Shown here: positions 43,064 through 52,263 of the stretch, in pieces
Position numbering within the stretch: the first letter of the stretch is position 1
Layout of the letters: each line of letters opens with the position of its first letter
NCBI RefSeq assembly: GCF_003205575.1
Contig: NZ_PYBW01000038.1
Location: 1-64,000 of the forward strand
DNA from: Streptomyces tateyamensis
GTDB lineage: Bacteria > Actinomycetota > Actinomycetes > Streptomycetales > Streptomycetaceae
Direction: 5' to 3'
DNA length: 64,000 bases
Notes under the pieces: generated by a model
What the model was told of the DNA's origin: nothing
Database searches by the model: none
Seen by the model: the letters and a program-made list of their open reading frames with translations, nothing else
Program-made: the position numbers and the translations under genes

Positions 43064-44172
43064 GCCGCCCCGGCGCCCACCGGCCGGGGCCGGCCGAGCA
43101 GCCCGACGATCTCGTTCACCGCTGCCCGCCCCGCCCGGTTGGCGCCGACAGTGCTGGCCGAGGGGCCGTAGCCGACCAGGTGCACCCGCGGGTCGGCCAC
43201 CGCCCGGGTGCCGTCCAGCCGGATGCCGCCGCCCGGCTCGCGCAGCCCCAGCGGCGCCAGGTGGCCCACCTCGGGCCGGAACCCGGTGGCCCAGACGATC
43301 GCGTCTACCGCCTCCTGGTGCTCGCCCCAGGCCACCCCGTGCTCGGTGAGGCGGTCGAACATCGGCCGCCGGTGCAGCGCGCCCAGCTGCCGCGCCCGGC
43401 GCAGCGCGACCGAGGGGCCGAGCCCGGTCACGCCCACCACCGAGCTCACCGGCAGCCCCTGGGCCACCCGCTGCTCGACCAGCGCCACCGCGGCCCGCCC
43501 GGCCTCGGGGGTGAACGGCTCGTCCCGGATCACGGGCTCGCGCCTGGTCACCCAGATCGTCTCGGCCACCTCGGCCAGCTCGGAGAGCAGCTGGATCGCC
43601 GAGGCCCCGCCGCCGACCACCACCACCCGCTCCTTTCGCCCGCCACCGGGGAGCAGGGGCCCTTTCCCGTTCCCGGTGAAGGACTGCGGCCCCCGGTAGT
43701 CGGCGTAGTGCAGCTGACGGCCCGTGAAGCGGCCGGGGTAGTGCGGCAGGAACGGCCTGGTCCAGGTGCCGGTCGCGTTCACCACCGCCCGGGCCGTCCA
43801 GTTCCCGGCGGTGGACTCCACCAGCAGCCGCTCGCCCAGGTCGCGCACCGCCGTCACCCTGGCCGGGCGGACGACCGGCAGCGCGTGCCTGGCCTCGTAC
43901 GCGGCGAAGTACCCGGGCACCACCTCGCGGGCCGGGGCGGTGGGGTCCGGCGGCGGCAGCTCGAAATCGGGCAGGTCGTGGAAGCCGTGCACCGTCGCCA
44001 TCCGCAGCGAGGGGGAGCGGTGCGCCCAGGCCCCGCCGGGCGCGGTGTCCGCGTCGAGCACCACGAAACCGGTGAACGGCGCGAAGCCGCGGCGGCGCAG
44101 GTGGTAGGCGGCCGACAGGCCGGCCTGACCGGCGCCGATCACGACCACATCTGTTGCAGTTTCAACGGTCAC
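43051..44172 (-). CDS. FAD/NAD(P)-dependent flavoprotein monooxygenase-like oxidoreductase
   Basis: 373 aa of the flavin-containing monooxygenase/TrkA-like group. FAD site VVVIGAGQAGLSAAYHL at the N-terminus, NADPH site VVVVGGGASAIQLLSEL in the middle and ATGF motif IVWATGFRPEV. The FMO fingerprint FxGxxxHxxxY is recognisable as FTGRQLHYADY. It converges on paaE but belongs to a separate unit; substrate unknown. Confidence 0.85.
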   Translation of the reverse strand: MTVETATDVVVIGAGQAGLSAAYHLRRRGFAPFTGFVVLDADTAPGGAWAHRSPSLRMATVHGFHDLPDFELPPPDPTAPAREVVPGYFAAYEARHALPVVRPARVTAVRDLGERLLVESTAGNWTARAVVNATGTWTRPFLPHYPGRFTGRQLHYADYRGPQSFTGNGKGPLLPGGGRKERVVVVGGGASAIQLLSELAEVAETIWVTRREPVIRDEPFTPEAGRAAVALVEQRVAQGLPVSSVVGVTGLGPSVALRRARQLGALHRRPMFDRLTEHGVAWGEHQEAVDAIVWATGFRPEVGHLAPLGLREPGGGIRLDGTRAVADPRVHLVGYGPSASTVGANRAGRAAVNEIVGLLGRPRPVGAGAAQAS

Positions 44173-44200
44173 GGTGGTGAAACACCGTGGCCGCGCGTGA

Positions 44201-44575
44201 TCATCCCGCCAGCGGGCTGATCACCACCGCCGTCCCGTACGCGCAGATCTCGGTGCCCAGGTCGGCCGCCTCGGTCACGTCGAAGCGCATCATCAGCACC
44301 GCGTTGCCGCCGCGCGCCCGGGCCTGCTCGATCAGCCGCTCCATCGCCTGGTTGCGGCTCTCGACCAGGGTCTTGGTCAGACCCTTCAGTTCGCCGCCCA
44401 GCATCGACTTGAAGGAGGCCCCGATCTGGGTCCCCAGGTGCCGGCTGCGCACCGTGAGTCCGAAGACCTCCCCGATCACCCGGTCCACCCGGTAGCCCGG
44501 CACCTCGTTGGTGGTCACCACCAGCACGTCCGCACTCGGTCCCGGGCCGCCGCCGTACTCGTCAAGGTTGCTCAT
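44201..44575 (-). CDS. YbjQ/UPF0145-family protein
   Basis: 124 aa. The YbjQ domain is clear: VVTTNEVPGYRVDRVIGEVF, ARARGGNAVLMMRFDV, ICAYGTAVVI. These small proteins form pentamers and are annotated as heavy-metal-binding-like; true role unknown. Follows the flavoprotein gene region with 28 bp between. Confidence 0.85.
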   Translation of the reverse strand: MSNLDEYGGGPGPSADVLVVTTNEVPGYRVDRVIGEVFGLTVRSRHLGTQIGASFKSMLGGELKGLTKTLVESRNQAMERLIEQARARGGNAVLMMRFDVTEAADLGTEICAYGTAVVISPLAG

Positions 44576-44664
44576 GGGGCCATCCTGCGGGCGGCGGGGG
44601 CGCGAAGCCGGCAGCGCCACTCGAAAAGGCCGACCGGGGCGGTGAGCGCGACGGTGATAGGCCT

Positions 44665-44679
44665 TACCGTTAGGCCATG
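44665..44679 (+). promoter_or_regulatory. Leaderless-type promoter
   Basis: TACCGT at 44665-44670 is followed after 6 nt by the ATG of the next gene; no ribosome site is present. A TAGGCC direct repeat surrounds it. Confidence 0.5.
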
Positions 44680-45597
44680 GGTGAGCGTAGTGATCATTCG
44701 CAGGGGTCGGGAGCGACGGACCATCCGGGCGCGCTGGAGATCGAGGCCACGGTGGTGCTCGGGATCCGGGTGACGGACTGGCCGGCGCTGCGGGCCGCTG
44801 CCGTGGCCGCGGTGGAGGAACTGGACTTCTCCGGGGCCGACCCGGCGGCCCAGCGCAGCGAGCTGCTGCGCGAGGTGTCCGAGGACCCGCACGCCGCGCT
44901 CGGCGCGCTGCTCCACCCGGACCGGCTGATCGGCGCCCTGCCGGGCATCGAGGCCCTCGGCGGCACCCTGGAGCTGAGCACCACCGACGACTTCGCGCCC
45001 GACTTCGCCGAGCTGTTCCCGCTGGACGGCGAGGACGGCGAGGCGGGCGACTGGACGCTGACCCCGCGCACCGCCTGCCTGCTGCACACCCAGCTGCTGG
45101 CGCTGGCCGACGCCGCCTACGACGACCTGGAGGAGCACGGCGACGAGCCGGTGCTGCCCGGCGAGGACGCCGAGTGGTCGGTCTTCGCCCGGCTGCCGCA
45201 CACCACCTGGGCGATGCACCGCTCCTGGCGGCGCACCATGGCCCGCACCTTCGACGACCTGGCCGAGGACCTCGGGCTCGGCGAGTGGCCGCTGCCCCGC
45301 TGCGCCGCCGAGGAGCTCGCGCTGCGCTTCGCCCTGGCCGACGCCCGCCAGCTGCTGACCAGCCAGCCGCAGGCGGTCGCCGACCTGATGGGCGAGCTGC
45401 CCGCCGACCTGTACGACTACGACTGGGACGGGTGCTCGGACGAACTGCTCGGCGTCTACGACATGGGCGTGGACGAGGAAGACGAGGAGGCCGGGGTCCG
45501 GCTGGAGCAGCTGCTGGCCGCCACCCACCCGGAGGGCTGGTTCCTCACCTACGACGAGGCCGAGGAGCGCGAACCGGGCCGCGGCTACCGCAGGTAG
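44677..45597 (+). CDS. Conserved acidic protein of unknown function
   Basis: 306 aa, cytoplasmic, no signal or membrane segment. Very acidic, with features such as ELDFSGADPAAQRSELLREV, FAELFPLDGEDGEAGDW and an Asp/Glu-rich C-terminus (YDYDWDGCSDELLGVYDMG). The shape is that of streptomycete-specific conserved proteins; I recognise no domain. It lies 9 bp upstream of the PTH2 gene. Confidence 0.8.
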   Translation: MGERSDHSQGSGATDHPGALEIEATVVLGIRVTDWPALRAAAVAAVEELDFSGADPAAQRSELLREVSEDPHAALGALLHPDRLIGALPGIEALGGTLELSTTDDFAPDFAELFPLDGEDGEAGDWTLTPRTACLLHTQLLALADAAYDDLEEHGDEPVLPGEDAEWSVFARLPHTTWAMHRSWRRTMARTFDDLAEDLGLGEWPLPRCAAEELALRFALADARQLLTSQPQAVADLMGELPADLYDYDWDGCSDELLGVYDMGVDEEDEEAGVRLEQLLAATHPEGWFLTYDEAEEREPGRGYRR

Positions 45598-45609
45598 CCT
45601 GAGCGGGTG
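45595..45609 (+). promoter_or_regulatory. Leaderless-type promoter inside the preceding gene end
   Basis: TAGCCT at 45595-45600 includes the stop codon of the upstream gene and is followed after 6 nt by the GTG of the PTH2 gene. Confidence 0.45.
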
Positions 45610-46314
45610 ACCTCAGCACCCGCCCCCTTCGAGACCGAGACCGCCAACGCCCGCGACGAGCGGCCGCAGTACGTGCTGCCGCTGGTGCTGCACCTGGAGA
45701 AGGCCGATCCGCCGGCCCGCACCGACGCGCTGGAGACCTCGGCCCGGGCCGTGCTCACGCTGCTCGCCGACCCGCGTGCCACCGGCGAGGGCGAGTGGGC
45801 CGAGGCGGTGCACAACTGGGAGGACGCCCGGATCCGCAAGGTGGTGCGGCGGGCCCGCGGCGGCGAGGGGCGCAAGGCGGCCGAGCTGCCCGGGATCACG
45901 GTCCCCGGGGCCGCGGCCGAGGTGCGGGTCTACCCGCCGGTCCCGCTGGACGGCTGGCCCAAGGAGCTGGCCAAGCTGCAGGTCTCCGGCACCGACCTGG
46001 ACGACCCCGACGAGCCCGCCCCGGTGGCCGACCCCGCGCTGCCGGTGCTCTGGCTCAACCCGCAGGTGGAGATGAGCGCGGGCAAGACGATGGCGCAGAC
46101 CGGCCACGCCGCCCAGCTGGCCTGGTGGCAGCTGGACGAGGCGCAGCGCAAGGAGTGGGCCGAGTCCGGCTTCGCGCTGGCCGTGCGCACCGCGGACCCG
46201 GCCCGCTGGGCCGAACTCACCAGCGGCCGGCTGCCGCTGGTCCGGGACGCGGGCTTCACCGAGATCGCCCCCGGCTCGCCCACGGTGGTCGCCGACCACC
46301 CGGCGCTGCGCTGA
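45607..46314 (+). CDS. Peptidyl-tRNA hydrolase, PTH2 family
   Basis: 235 aa. The C-terminal half has the PTH2 active site: LNPQVEMSAGKTMAQTGHAA, with the Lys and His-Ala elements that replace the bacterial Pth fold. The N-terminal 80 residues are a poorly conserved extension common in actinobacterial members. It would release peptides from stalled peptidyl-tRNA, in addition to the housekeeping Pth. GTG start, apparently leaderless. Confidence 0.82.
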   Translation: MTSAPAPFETETANARDERPQYVLPLVLHLEKADPPARTDALETSARAVLTLLADPRATGEGEWAEAVHNWEDARIRKVVRRARGGEGRKAAELPGITVPGAAAEVRVYPPVPLDGWPKELAKLQVSGTDLDDPDEPAPVADPALPVLWLNPQVEMSAGKTMAQTGHAAQLAWWQLDEAQRKEWAESGFALAVRTADPARWAELTSGRLPLVRDAGFTEIAPGSPTVVADHPALR

Positions 46315-46424
46315 CGGGGCGAACCGGCGCACCGTCAGCCGGCGGGCCGCCACCTGGCACGGCGTCACCCGGGGCGCCCCCAGCCGCTGCGCCTTCACGC
46401 GAGGCGCCCTCGCCCGCCTCGCCC

Positions 46425-47030
46425 TCACACCGTCGGCCCGAACCGGCGCACCGTCAACGCGCCGAGCGCGGTGGCCGTGGCCAGCACGCCCCACAGGATG
46501 CCCGGCCCCACCGCGAGCAGCGCGGTCAGCGCCGCCGGGGCGGCCGCCCGGCCGAGCCCGTTGGACAGCTCCCAGCGGGCCAGCGCCCGGCCCAGCCCGT
46601 CGGCCGGGGCGGCGGCCACCACGAGGGCGGTGCCGGCCCCCGAGTAGACGATCTCGCCGCCGGTGTAGAGCACCGCCACCGCGCAGAGCGCGCCCGCCCC
46701 AAGGCCGCCACCGAGGGTCCCGGCCGCCCAGAAGCCCAGGTAGGACAGGGCCAGCAGCAGGCCGCCCGCGGTCAGCACCGAGCGTCGCGAGCGCCGGGCC
46801 AACCAGAGCACCACGGCCAGCTGAGCAGCGATCACCAACACCGTGTTGCCCACGAAGATCCCCGAGGCCCATGCGGGGGAGACGTGCAGCCGGGTCACCA
46901 ACAGCGCGGGCAGCGCCACCTCCAGCACGTCGAAGCAGAACGCGAACGGCAGGTTGGCCAGGCTCAGCACGGCGCTCACCCCGCCGACCGGGGCGGTGCC
47001 CGGGGCGAGGGGCGGCCGCGCCGGCACCCG
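46425..47030 (-). pseudogene. C-terminal half of an MFS transporter
   Basis: About 195 codons with six membrane segments: VSAVLSLANLPFAFCFDVLE, then VTRLHVSPAWASGIFVG, to the stop after ALTVRRFGPTV. The preceding six-helix half is absent. Upstream of about 47030 the frame runs antisense through a truncated ArsR gene with no coding sense. A 17-bp direct repeat, GAACCGGCGCACCGTCA, at 46321 and 46440 shows that the 3' end was also duplicated. Confidence 0.75.
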
Positions 47031-47424
47031 GGCGGGCGGGGTCACGCTGGTCCCCACGGTGTTCGGGCGCCCGCACCTGGTGGCAGTGCACGCGCAGGGC
47101 TGGCGGCCGGTGCTGCAGTACCCGGTGGCCGACCCGCAGGCGGGCGAGCCGGTCTCGCTCGCCCTGGTGCAGCAGCGGTTGGAGGCGCTGGCCCACCCGG
47201 TGCGGCTGCGGCTGGCTCGCAGCATCGCGCGCGGGCCGCACACCACGGGCGAGCTGGCCGCCGCCTGGAACCTCACCGCCCCCGAGGTCTCCCGCCACCT
47301 GGCGGTCCTGCGCAAGGCGGGCCTGCTGCACATCCGCCGCCGCGGCCGCTACGTGCTCTACTCGCTCGACCTGGGCACCAGCGCCCGGCTGGGCGCCGAC
47401 CTGGTGGACGCGGTGCTGCGCTGA
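47030..47424 (+). pseudogene. C-terminal half of an ArsR-type (DUF5937-like) regulator
   Basis: From GVTLVPTVFGRPHLVAVHAQ the frame matches the end of DUF5937-ArsR regulators, with an intact winged helix (VQQRLEALAHPVRLRLARSI; VSRHLAVLRKAGLLHIRRRG) and stop after DAVLR. About 200 N-terminal residues are missing and no start or ribosome site is present at the junction. In relatives such a regulator is transcribed divergently from an MFS gene; here both lost their 5' parts at the same point. Confidence 0.72.
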
Positions 47425-47574
47425 CGGAGCCTCAGGTGGGCCTGGTGGCAAGGCTTTCGTCGAGCTATGCTGAGGACAACAGTTGTGTGGCCGCTCGGCC
47501 GCGCGACCTTTTGGGGGCGGGTTGTGGTGCGTGAGCATCACAGCGGGGAAGTGACCCCAGGAAGGCGTGCGGCA

Positions 47575-47892
47575 GTGGAGCCGAACGAGCTGGCTGGGGC
47601 TCCGTCCGAGCCCGCCCTCCCGGAACCGGAGGGCACCATGCCGTCGCAGCTCGACCCAGGCCGGCCCGACTCCCCGGCGCAGCAGGACGATTCACGCAGC
47701 CTCGCCGAACCGGTGAGCCCCGCCGATCCCTGCCCGCGTGCGGAGTCCCGGCAGCGGGCCCTCGACCTGCTCGCCCTGCTGAGCATCCTTGTCGTCTCGG
47801 CGGGCGTCTACCTGGCGGCCGGACCGGGGGCGTTCGGCACCGTCACCGGGGCAGCCGCCACCCTCTACGCCGTCTGGCGGGCCCGCCGGTGA
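47575..47892 (+). CDS. Small membrane protein, unknown
   Basis: 105 aa from the GTG at 47575 with AGGAAGG upstream; other GTG starts at 47524/47527 are possible. The first 60 residues are hydrophilic, Pro/Glu/Asp-rich and probably disordered. Two membrane helices end the protein (LDLLALLSILVVSAGVYLAA; FGTVTGAAATLYAVW), with a short Arg-rich tail. No family recognised. Confidence 0.6.
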   Translation: MEPNELAGAPSEPALPEPEGTMPSQLDPGRPDSPAQQDDSRSLAEPVSPADPCPRAESRQRALDLLALLSILVVSAGVYLAAGPGAFGTVTGAAATLYAVWRARR

Positions 47893-47944
47893 GGCGGCCC
47901 CGCCGGCGAGCTACGCGGGCGGGGGCCAAGGGCGGTGGCGGGCC

Positions 47945-49066
47945 CTACGCCGGGTAGGCGTGGGTCTCGGCGGCCTTGACGGCGGCCCAGACCGGGGTGC
48001 CCGGGGTCAGTTCGAGTTCGGTGGCGGCGCTCGGGGTCAGGTCGGCGGCCAAGGGCAGCGGGCCGGTCAGTTCGGCCCGGACCAGGTCGCCGTGCAGGTC
48101 CAGCCCGGCCACGGTGAGCGGGAAGACGTTGCGGGCGCTGCCCTGCGGGCGCTCGCGGTGCAGGGTGACCGCGGCGGGCGGGAACGCGGCGAAGGCGGGG
48201 CCGGCCACCTGCTCGGCGGTCGCCAGCTCGGTCCCGTCCGCCAGCACCACCGCGTGGCCGCGCCCGGTGCCGTGGAACAGGTTGAGGCCCACCAGCCGGG
48301 CGATGTAGTCCGTGCGCGGGCGCCGGGACACCTCGGCGGGCGTGCCGGTCTGCACCTCGGCGCCGTCCTCGATCACCACCAGCCGGTCCGCCAGCACCAT
48401 CGCGTCCAGCGGATCGTGCGTCACCAGCACCGCGACCGCCTCGAACTCGGCCAGGTGGCGGCGCAGTTGCACCCGCACGTCCAGCCGGGTGCGGGCGTCC
48501 AGCGCGGCCAGCGGCTCGTCCAGCAGCAGCAGCCGGGGCCGCACCGCCAGCGCCCGGGCCAGTGCCACCCGCTGCGCCTGGCCGCCGGAGAGCCGGCCGG
48601 GGCGGGCGCCCGCGTGCTCGGCCAGGCCCATCCGCTCCAGCCAGCCGGCCGCCTCGGCCCGCGACTCGCGCCTGGACCGGCCCCGGCAGCGCAGGCCGAA
48701 GGCGACGTTGTCCAGCGCGCTCAGGTGCGGGAAGAGCAGGTAGTCCTGGAAGACCACGCCCACCGGTCGCCGCTCGGGCGGGGTGTCCAGCCGGGCGGCC
48801 GGATCGGCGAGCACCGTGCCGTCCAGGCGCAGCCGGCCGCCGTCCAGCGGGAGCAGGCCGGCCAGCGCCCGCAGCGCGGTGGACTTGCCCGCGCCGTTGG
48901 GGCCGAGCAGCGCGAGCACCTCGCCGGGGGCGGCGCGCAGGGCGAGGTCGAGGGTGAAGTCGGGTCGGTTCACCCGGAGTTGTGCGTCCAGGCCGTCCCG
49001 GCGGTCCCGGCCGTCTTGCTGGTCCTGGTGGTCCTGGTGGTCCTGGTGGTCCTGAGGGTTCGTCAC
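47945..49066 (-). CDS. modC: Molybdate ABC transporter ATPase ModC
   Basis: 373 aa. Walker A LLGPNGAGKSTALRAL, Q-loop VVFQDYLLFPHL, signature LSGGQAQRVALARAL, Walker B RLLLLDEPLAALD; the C-terminal MOP-like domain (about 290-370) has the molybdate-regulation fold. The N-terminus is odd: a QDHQDHQDHQDQQDGRD run from a 9-bp DNA repeat at 49020-49053, giving a His/Asp/Gln-rich tail before the ABC domain. Start overlaps the modB stop (ATGA). Confidence 0.9.
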   Translation of the reverse strand: MTNPQDHQDHQDHQDQQDGRDRRDGLDAQLRVNRPDFTLDLALRAAPGEVLALLGPNGAGKSTALRALAGLLPLDGGRLRLDGTVLADPAARLDTPPERRPVGVVFQDYLLFPHLSALDNVAFGLRCRGRSRRESRAEAAGWLERMGLAEHAGARPGRLSGGQAQRVALARALAVRPRLLLLDEPLAALDARTRLDVRVQLRRHLAEFEAVAVLVTHDPLDAMVLADRLVVIEDGAEVQTGTPAEVSRRPRTDYIARLVGLNLFHGTGRGHAVVLADGTELATAEQVAGPAFAAFPPAAVTLHRERPQGSARNVFPLTVAGLDLHGDLVRAELTGPLPLAADLTPSAATELELTPGTPVWAAVKAAETHAYPA

Positions 49067-49857
49067 GGTGTCCCCGTCCAGCGTCCGCGCAGCCCGGCCA
49101 GTACCGCGATGGAGACGAGCAGCAGCACCAGGCTGAGCGCGATCGCCGCCGCCGGGTCGTTCTCCATCGCCAGGTAGACCGCCAGCGGCATGGTCTGGGT
49201 GCGGCCGGGGAAGTTCCCGGCGAAGGTGATGGTGGCGCCGAACTCGCCCAGCGCCCGGGCCCAGGCCAGTACCGCGCCGGCCGCCACCCCGGGGGCCACC
49301 AGCGGCAGCGTCACCCGCCGGAAGGCCGTCAGCCGGGAGGCGCCCAGAGTGGCCGCCGCCTCCTCGTACCGCGGGTCGGCCGCCCGCAGCGCGCCCTCGA
49401 CGCTGATCACCAGGAACGGCATCGCCACGAACGCCTCGGCCACCACCACGCCGGCGGTGGTGAAGGGCAGCGTGAGCCCGAAGGCCGAGTCCAGCCAGCG
49501 GCCCACGATCCCGTTGCGCCCCAGCACCAGCAGCAGCGCCACCCCGCCGACCACCGGTGGCAGTACCAGCGGCAGCGTCACCAGGGCCCGCACCAGCCGC
49601 TGCCCGGGGAACCGGGTGCGGGCCAGCAGCCAGGCCAGCGGCACCCCCAGCACCAGCGAGACCGCCGTGGCGCTGGTCGCACAGACCAGCGAGAGCCGCA
49701 GCGCCTCCCAGACCTGATCGCCCGCCAGCTGCGCCGGCAGCTCCCGCCAGGGTGCCCGGACCAGCAGGCCGACCAGCGGGAGGTCCAGGAAGAGCAGCCC
49801 GAGCAGGGCCGGCAGCAGCAGCGCTGCCGGTGCGGTCCGGGAGGCGCGCCGCATCAC
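49063..49857 (-). CDS. modB: Molybdate ABC transporter permease ModB
   Basis: 264 aa, about six membrane helices, EAA loop YEEAAATLGASRLTAFRRV. PLVLPPVVGGVALLLVLG is typical of ModB. Overlaps modA by ATGA. Length slightly above the enterobacterial protein. Confidence 0.92.
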   Translation of the reverse strand: MMRRASRTAPAALLLPALLGLLFLDLPLVGLLVRAPWRELPAQLAGDQVWEALRLSLVCATSATAVSLVLGVPLAWLLARTRFPGQRLVRALVTLPLVLPPVVGGVALLLVLGRNGIVGRWLDSAFGLTLPFTTAGVVVAEAFVAMPFLVISVEGALRAADPRYEEAAATLGASRLTAFRRVTLPLVAPGVAAGAVLAWARALGEFGATITFAGNFPGRTQTMPLAVYLAMENDPAAAIALSLVLLLVSIAVLAGLRGRWTGTP

Positions 49858-50759
49858 GCGGAGGGGGAGGCGGCGGGGGAGGGGGAGCCGGAAGCGGCGG
49901 GGGAGGGGGAGCCGGCGGCTGCGGCTGCCGGCGCCTTGAAGCCGGCCGCGGTCAGCACCGCCATGCCCTCCGGCGACTCCACGTACGCGACGAAGGCCTT
50001 GGCGGCCGCCGAGTTGGGCGCCTTGGCCAGGTCGGCGATCGGGTAGTCGTTGACGGCCTTGGCGGCCTCGGGGAAGTCCACCCCGTCGATCTTTCCGGCG
50101 TCGGCCTTGACGTCGGTCTGGTAGACGATCGAGGCGTCGACCTCACCGAGCTCGACCTTGGTCAGCGCGCCCTTGACGTCCTGCTCCTGGGTGACCGGGG
50201 TGACCGAGACCCCGGCCGCCTTCAGCGCGGTCTGGGCGGCCGCGCCGCACGGCACCTGCGCAGCGCACAGCGCCACCTTCACGCCGGAGGCGGCCAGGTC
50301 CTTGAGCGAGGAGATGTGCTTCGGGTTGCCCTTGGGGACCGCGATCTCCAGCGTGTTGCGGACGAAGACGGCGGGGTCGCTCGCGGTGCCCTTGGCGTCG
50401 GTCACGGTCTTCATGGTGGCGGGGGAGGCGGCGGCGAACACGTCGGCGGGCGCGCCGCCGACGATCGACTGGGCCAGCGCAGAGCTGCCGCCGAAGTTGA
50501 ACTTCACCGAGGTGCCCGGGTGGGCGGCCTCGAACTTCTTGCCGAGCTCGGTGAAGGTGCCCTGCAGCGAGGCGGCGGCGAACACGGTGACCGTGCCGGA
50601 CAGGGCCGGCTGGGAGGCGCCGGTGCTCGGCGAGCCCGCGGCGCTCGCGCCGGTGGAGCTGCTGCTGGAGCAGGCGGCCAGGCCGGCGGCCAGGGCCAGC
50701 GCGGCCAGTGCGGCGGCGGTGCGGGTCCGGGCGCGGCTGCGGGTCAGGGTGGTGGTCAT
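49854..50759 (-). CDS. modA: Molybdate-binding lipoprotein ModA
   Basis: 301 aa; ATG with AGGAGGGG upstream. Lipobox LAAGLAACSSS. The domain starts VTVFAAASLQGTFTELGKKF and has FNFGGSSALAQSIVGGAPAD and EVDASIVYQTDVKA, the ModA anion pocket elements. A low-complexity tail of GSPSPAAS repeats ends it. First gene of modABC. Confidence 0.93.
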   Translation of the reverse strand: MTTTLTRSRARTRTAAALAALALAAGLAACSSSSSTGASAAGSPSTGASQPALSGTVTVFAAASLQGTFTELGKKFEAAHPGTSVKFNFGGSSALAQSIVGGAPADVFAAASPATMKTVTDAKGTASDPAVFVRNTLEIAVPKGNPKHISSLKDLAASGVKVALCAAQVPCGAAAQTALKAAGVSVTPVTQEQDVKGALTKVELGEVDASIVYQTDVKADAGKIDGVDFPEAAKAVNDYPIADLAKAPNSAAAKAFVAYVESPEGMAVLTAAGFKAPAAAAAGSPSPAASGSPSPAASPSA

Positions 50760-51068
50760 CTGCGATTCCCCTCCTGCCGGGCCCCAGGGGCGCGGCGGTG
50801 CGGTCAGGTGCGGGCCGGTCCGCCGCGCGACGCGGCGGAAGAGGGCGACCCTCGCGCCGGCCGGCACAGTCGCAACTGCTGGCGCATTGGCGATCATAGT
50901 GCCGCAAATGCAAGCCCCGATACCCTCGTGGCATCGCACAGGAGCAGGGTGTCCCGACCCCGGGGCGGACTGTGCGATGCGTCGGAAAACCCCTGGCCGG
51001 AGCGGGGGCGGCAGCGGCACAGTGGGGGCTCACCGCAGGACCGAGAGGGAACGAAGGGGGGCCGTGGG
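50760..51068. other. Divergent promoter region modA / RNA ligase
   Basis: About 310 bp. It must contain promoters for both directions. The segment 50890-50930 is relatively AT-rich (GGCGATCATAGTGCCGCAAA) and is the most likely place. No ModE-like inverted repeat was recognised. Confidence 0.35.
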
Positions 51069-52136
51069 ATGTCCACGTTGCGGGTCACCGCCGAACAGCT
51101 GACCGTGCTCGACCATCCGAACGCCGACGCGCTGGAGCTGGCCCAGGTCGGCCTGTACCGCGCGGTGGTCGCCAAGGGCGCCTACCGGAGCGGGGAGTAC
51201 GCGGTGTACATCCCCGAGCAGGCGGTGCTCCCGGCCGGGCTGATCGAGGAGCTCGGGCTGACCGGGCGGCTGGCGGGCGCGGAGGCCAACCGGGTCAAGG
51301 CGGTCCGGCTGCGCGGAGAGCTCTCCCAGGGCCTGGTCTGCCGCCCGCGCGCGCTGGCCGGGGTGGACCTGGCGGCGGCCGCCGAGCAGGGCGAGGACTT
51401 CGCCGAGCGACTGGGTATCACCAAGTGGCGCCCGCCGATCCCGACCGCGATGAACGGCGACGTGGAGTCCGCGCCCGACCTGCTGCCGTGGGTGGACATC
51501 GAGAACCTGCAGCGGTTCCCCGGCATCTTCGAGCCCGGCGAGCCGGTGGTGCTGACGGAGAAGGTGCACGGCTCCTGCTGCCTGGTCACCTACCACGCGG
51601 TCAGCGGGCAGCTGCAGGTCTCCTCCAAGGGCATCGGGGCCCAGCACCTCGCGCTGCGCGAGGACCCGCGCAACGTCTACTGGCGCGCGGTGCGGGCGCA
51701 CGGCGTGGCCGAGGTGGCCGCCCGGCTGGCCGAGCGGCTGGGGGCGGAGCGGGTCGGTCTCTTCGGCGAGGTCTTCGGGGCGGGGGTGCAGGATCTGGAC
51801 TACGGGAGTTCGGCCCGCACCGAACTGCCCGGCTACGCGGTCTTCGACGTCTCGGCGGTGATCGACGGCCAACTGCACTGGCTCCCGGCGGCCGAACTGC
51901 TGGCGGGCGAGCTGCCGCTGGTCCCCGAGCTGTGGCGCGGGCCGTTCGACACCGAGACGGTGTTCGCGCACGCCACCGGTCGCGAGACCCTCTCCGGCCG
52001 CGCCGTGCACCTGCGCGAAGGCGTCGTGATCCGCCCGGTGACGGAGCGCCACAGCCCCGTCCTCGGCGGCCGCGCGATCGCCAAGGCGGTCAGCCCGGCC
52101 TACCTGACCAGGAAGGGCGGCACGGAGTACGAGTGA
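51069..52136 (+). CDS. ATP-dependent RNA ligase (Rnl/DraRnl type)
   Basis: 355 aa. An N-terminal OB-like domain (MSTLRVTAEQLTVLDHPNAD; AVYIPEQAVLPAGLIEEL) precedes the nucleotidyltransferase domain, as in Deinococcus RNA ligase. Motif I is VVLTEKVHGSCCLV with Lys165 as the AMP-accepting residue; motif III-like GLFGEVFGAGVQDLDYG and motif V-like AIAKAVSPAYL follow. Likely seals nicked RNA. ATG has GAAGGGG upstream. It has no repair partner next to it. Confidence 0.82.
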   Translation: MSTLRVTAEQLTVLDHPNADALELAQVGLYRAVVAKGAYRSGEYAVYIPEQAVLPAGLIEELGLTGRLAGAEANRVKAVRLRGELSQGLVCRPRALAGVDLAAAAEQGEDFAERLGITKWRPPIPTAMNGDVESAPDLLPWVDIENLQRFPGIFEPGEPVVLTEKVHGSCCLVTYHAVSGQLQVSSKGIGAQHLALREDPRNVYWRAVRAHGVAEVAARLAERLGAERVGLFGEVFGAGVQDLDYGSSARTELPGYAVFDVSAVIDGQLHWLPAAELLAGELPLVPELWRGPFDTETVFAHATGRETLSGRAVHLREGVVIRPVTERHSPVLGGRAIAKAVSPAYLTRKGGTEYE

Positions 52137-52247
52137 CCGGACCGGCCCCGTTGACCGGCCCGGCCGCCTGACCGGTACCGCCGGTGGCGTTCGCGTGCTT
52201 GGCGTAGTGGCGTGACGTGGCGTCAGGCGGCCTCGGGGAACGGGCCG

Positions 52248-52263
52248 TACGCTGACAAATATG
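52248..52263 (+). promoter_or_regulatory. Leaderless-type promoter
   Basis: TACGCT at 52248-52253, then 7 nt to the ATG at 52261, with no ribosome site near the start. Confidence 0.5.

Noticed and set aside
51069..52136. RNA ligase as part of an RNA repair or defence operon
   Set aside because: Neighbours are modABC (divergent) and an unknown gene in a separate leaderless unit; no Pnkp, RtcB or toxin gene is linked.
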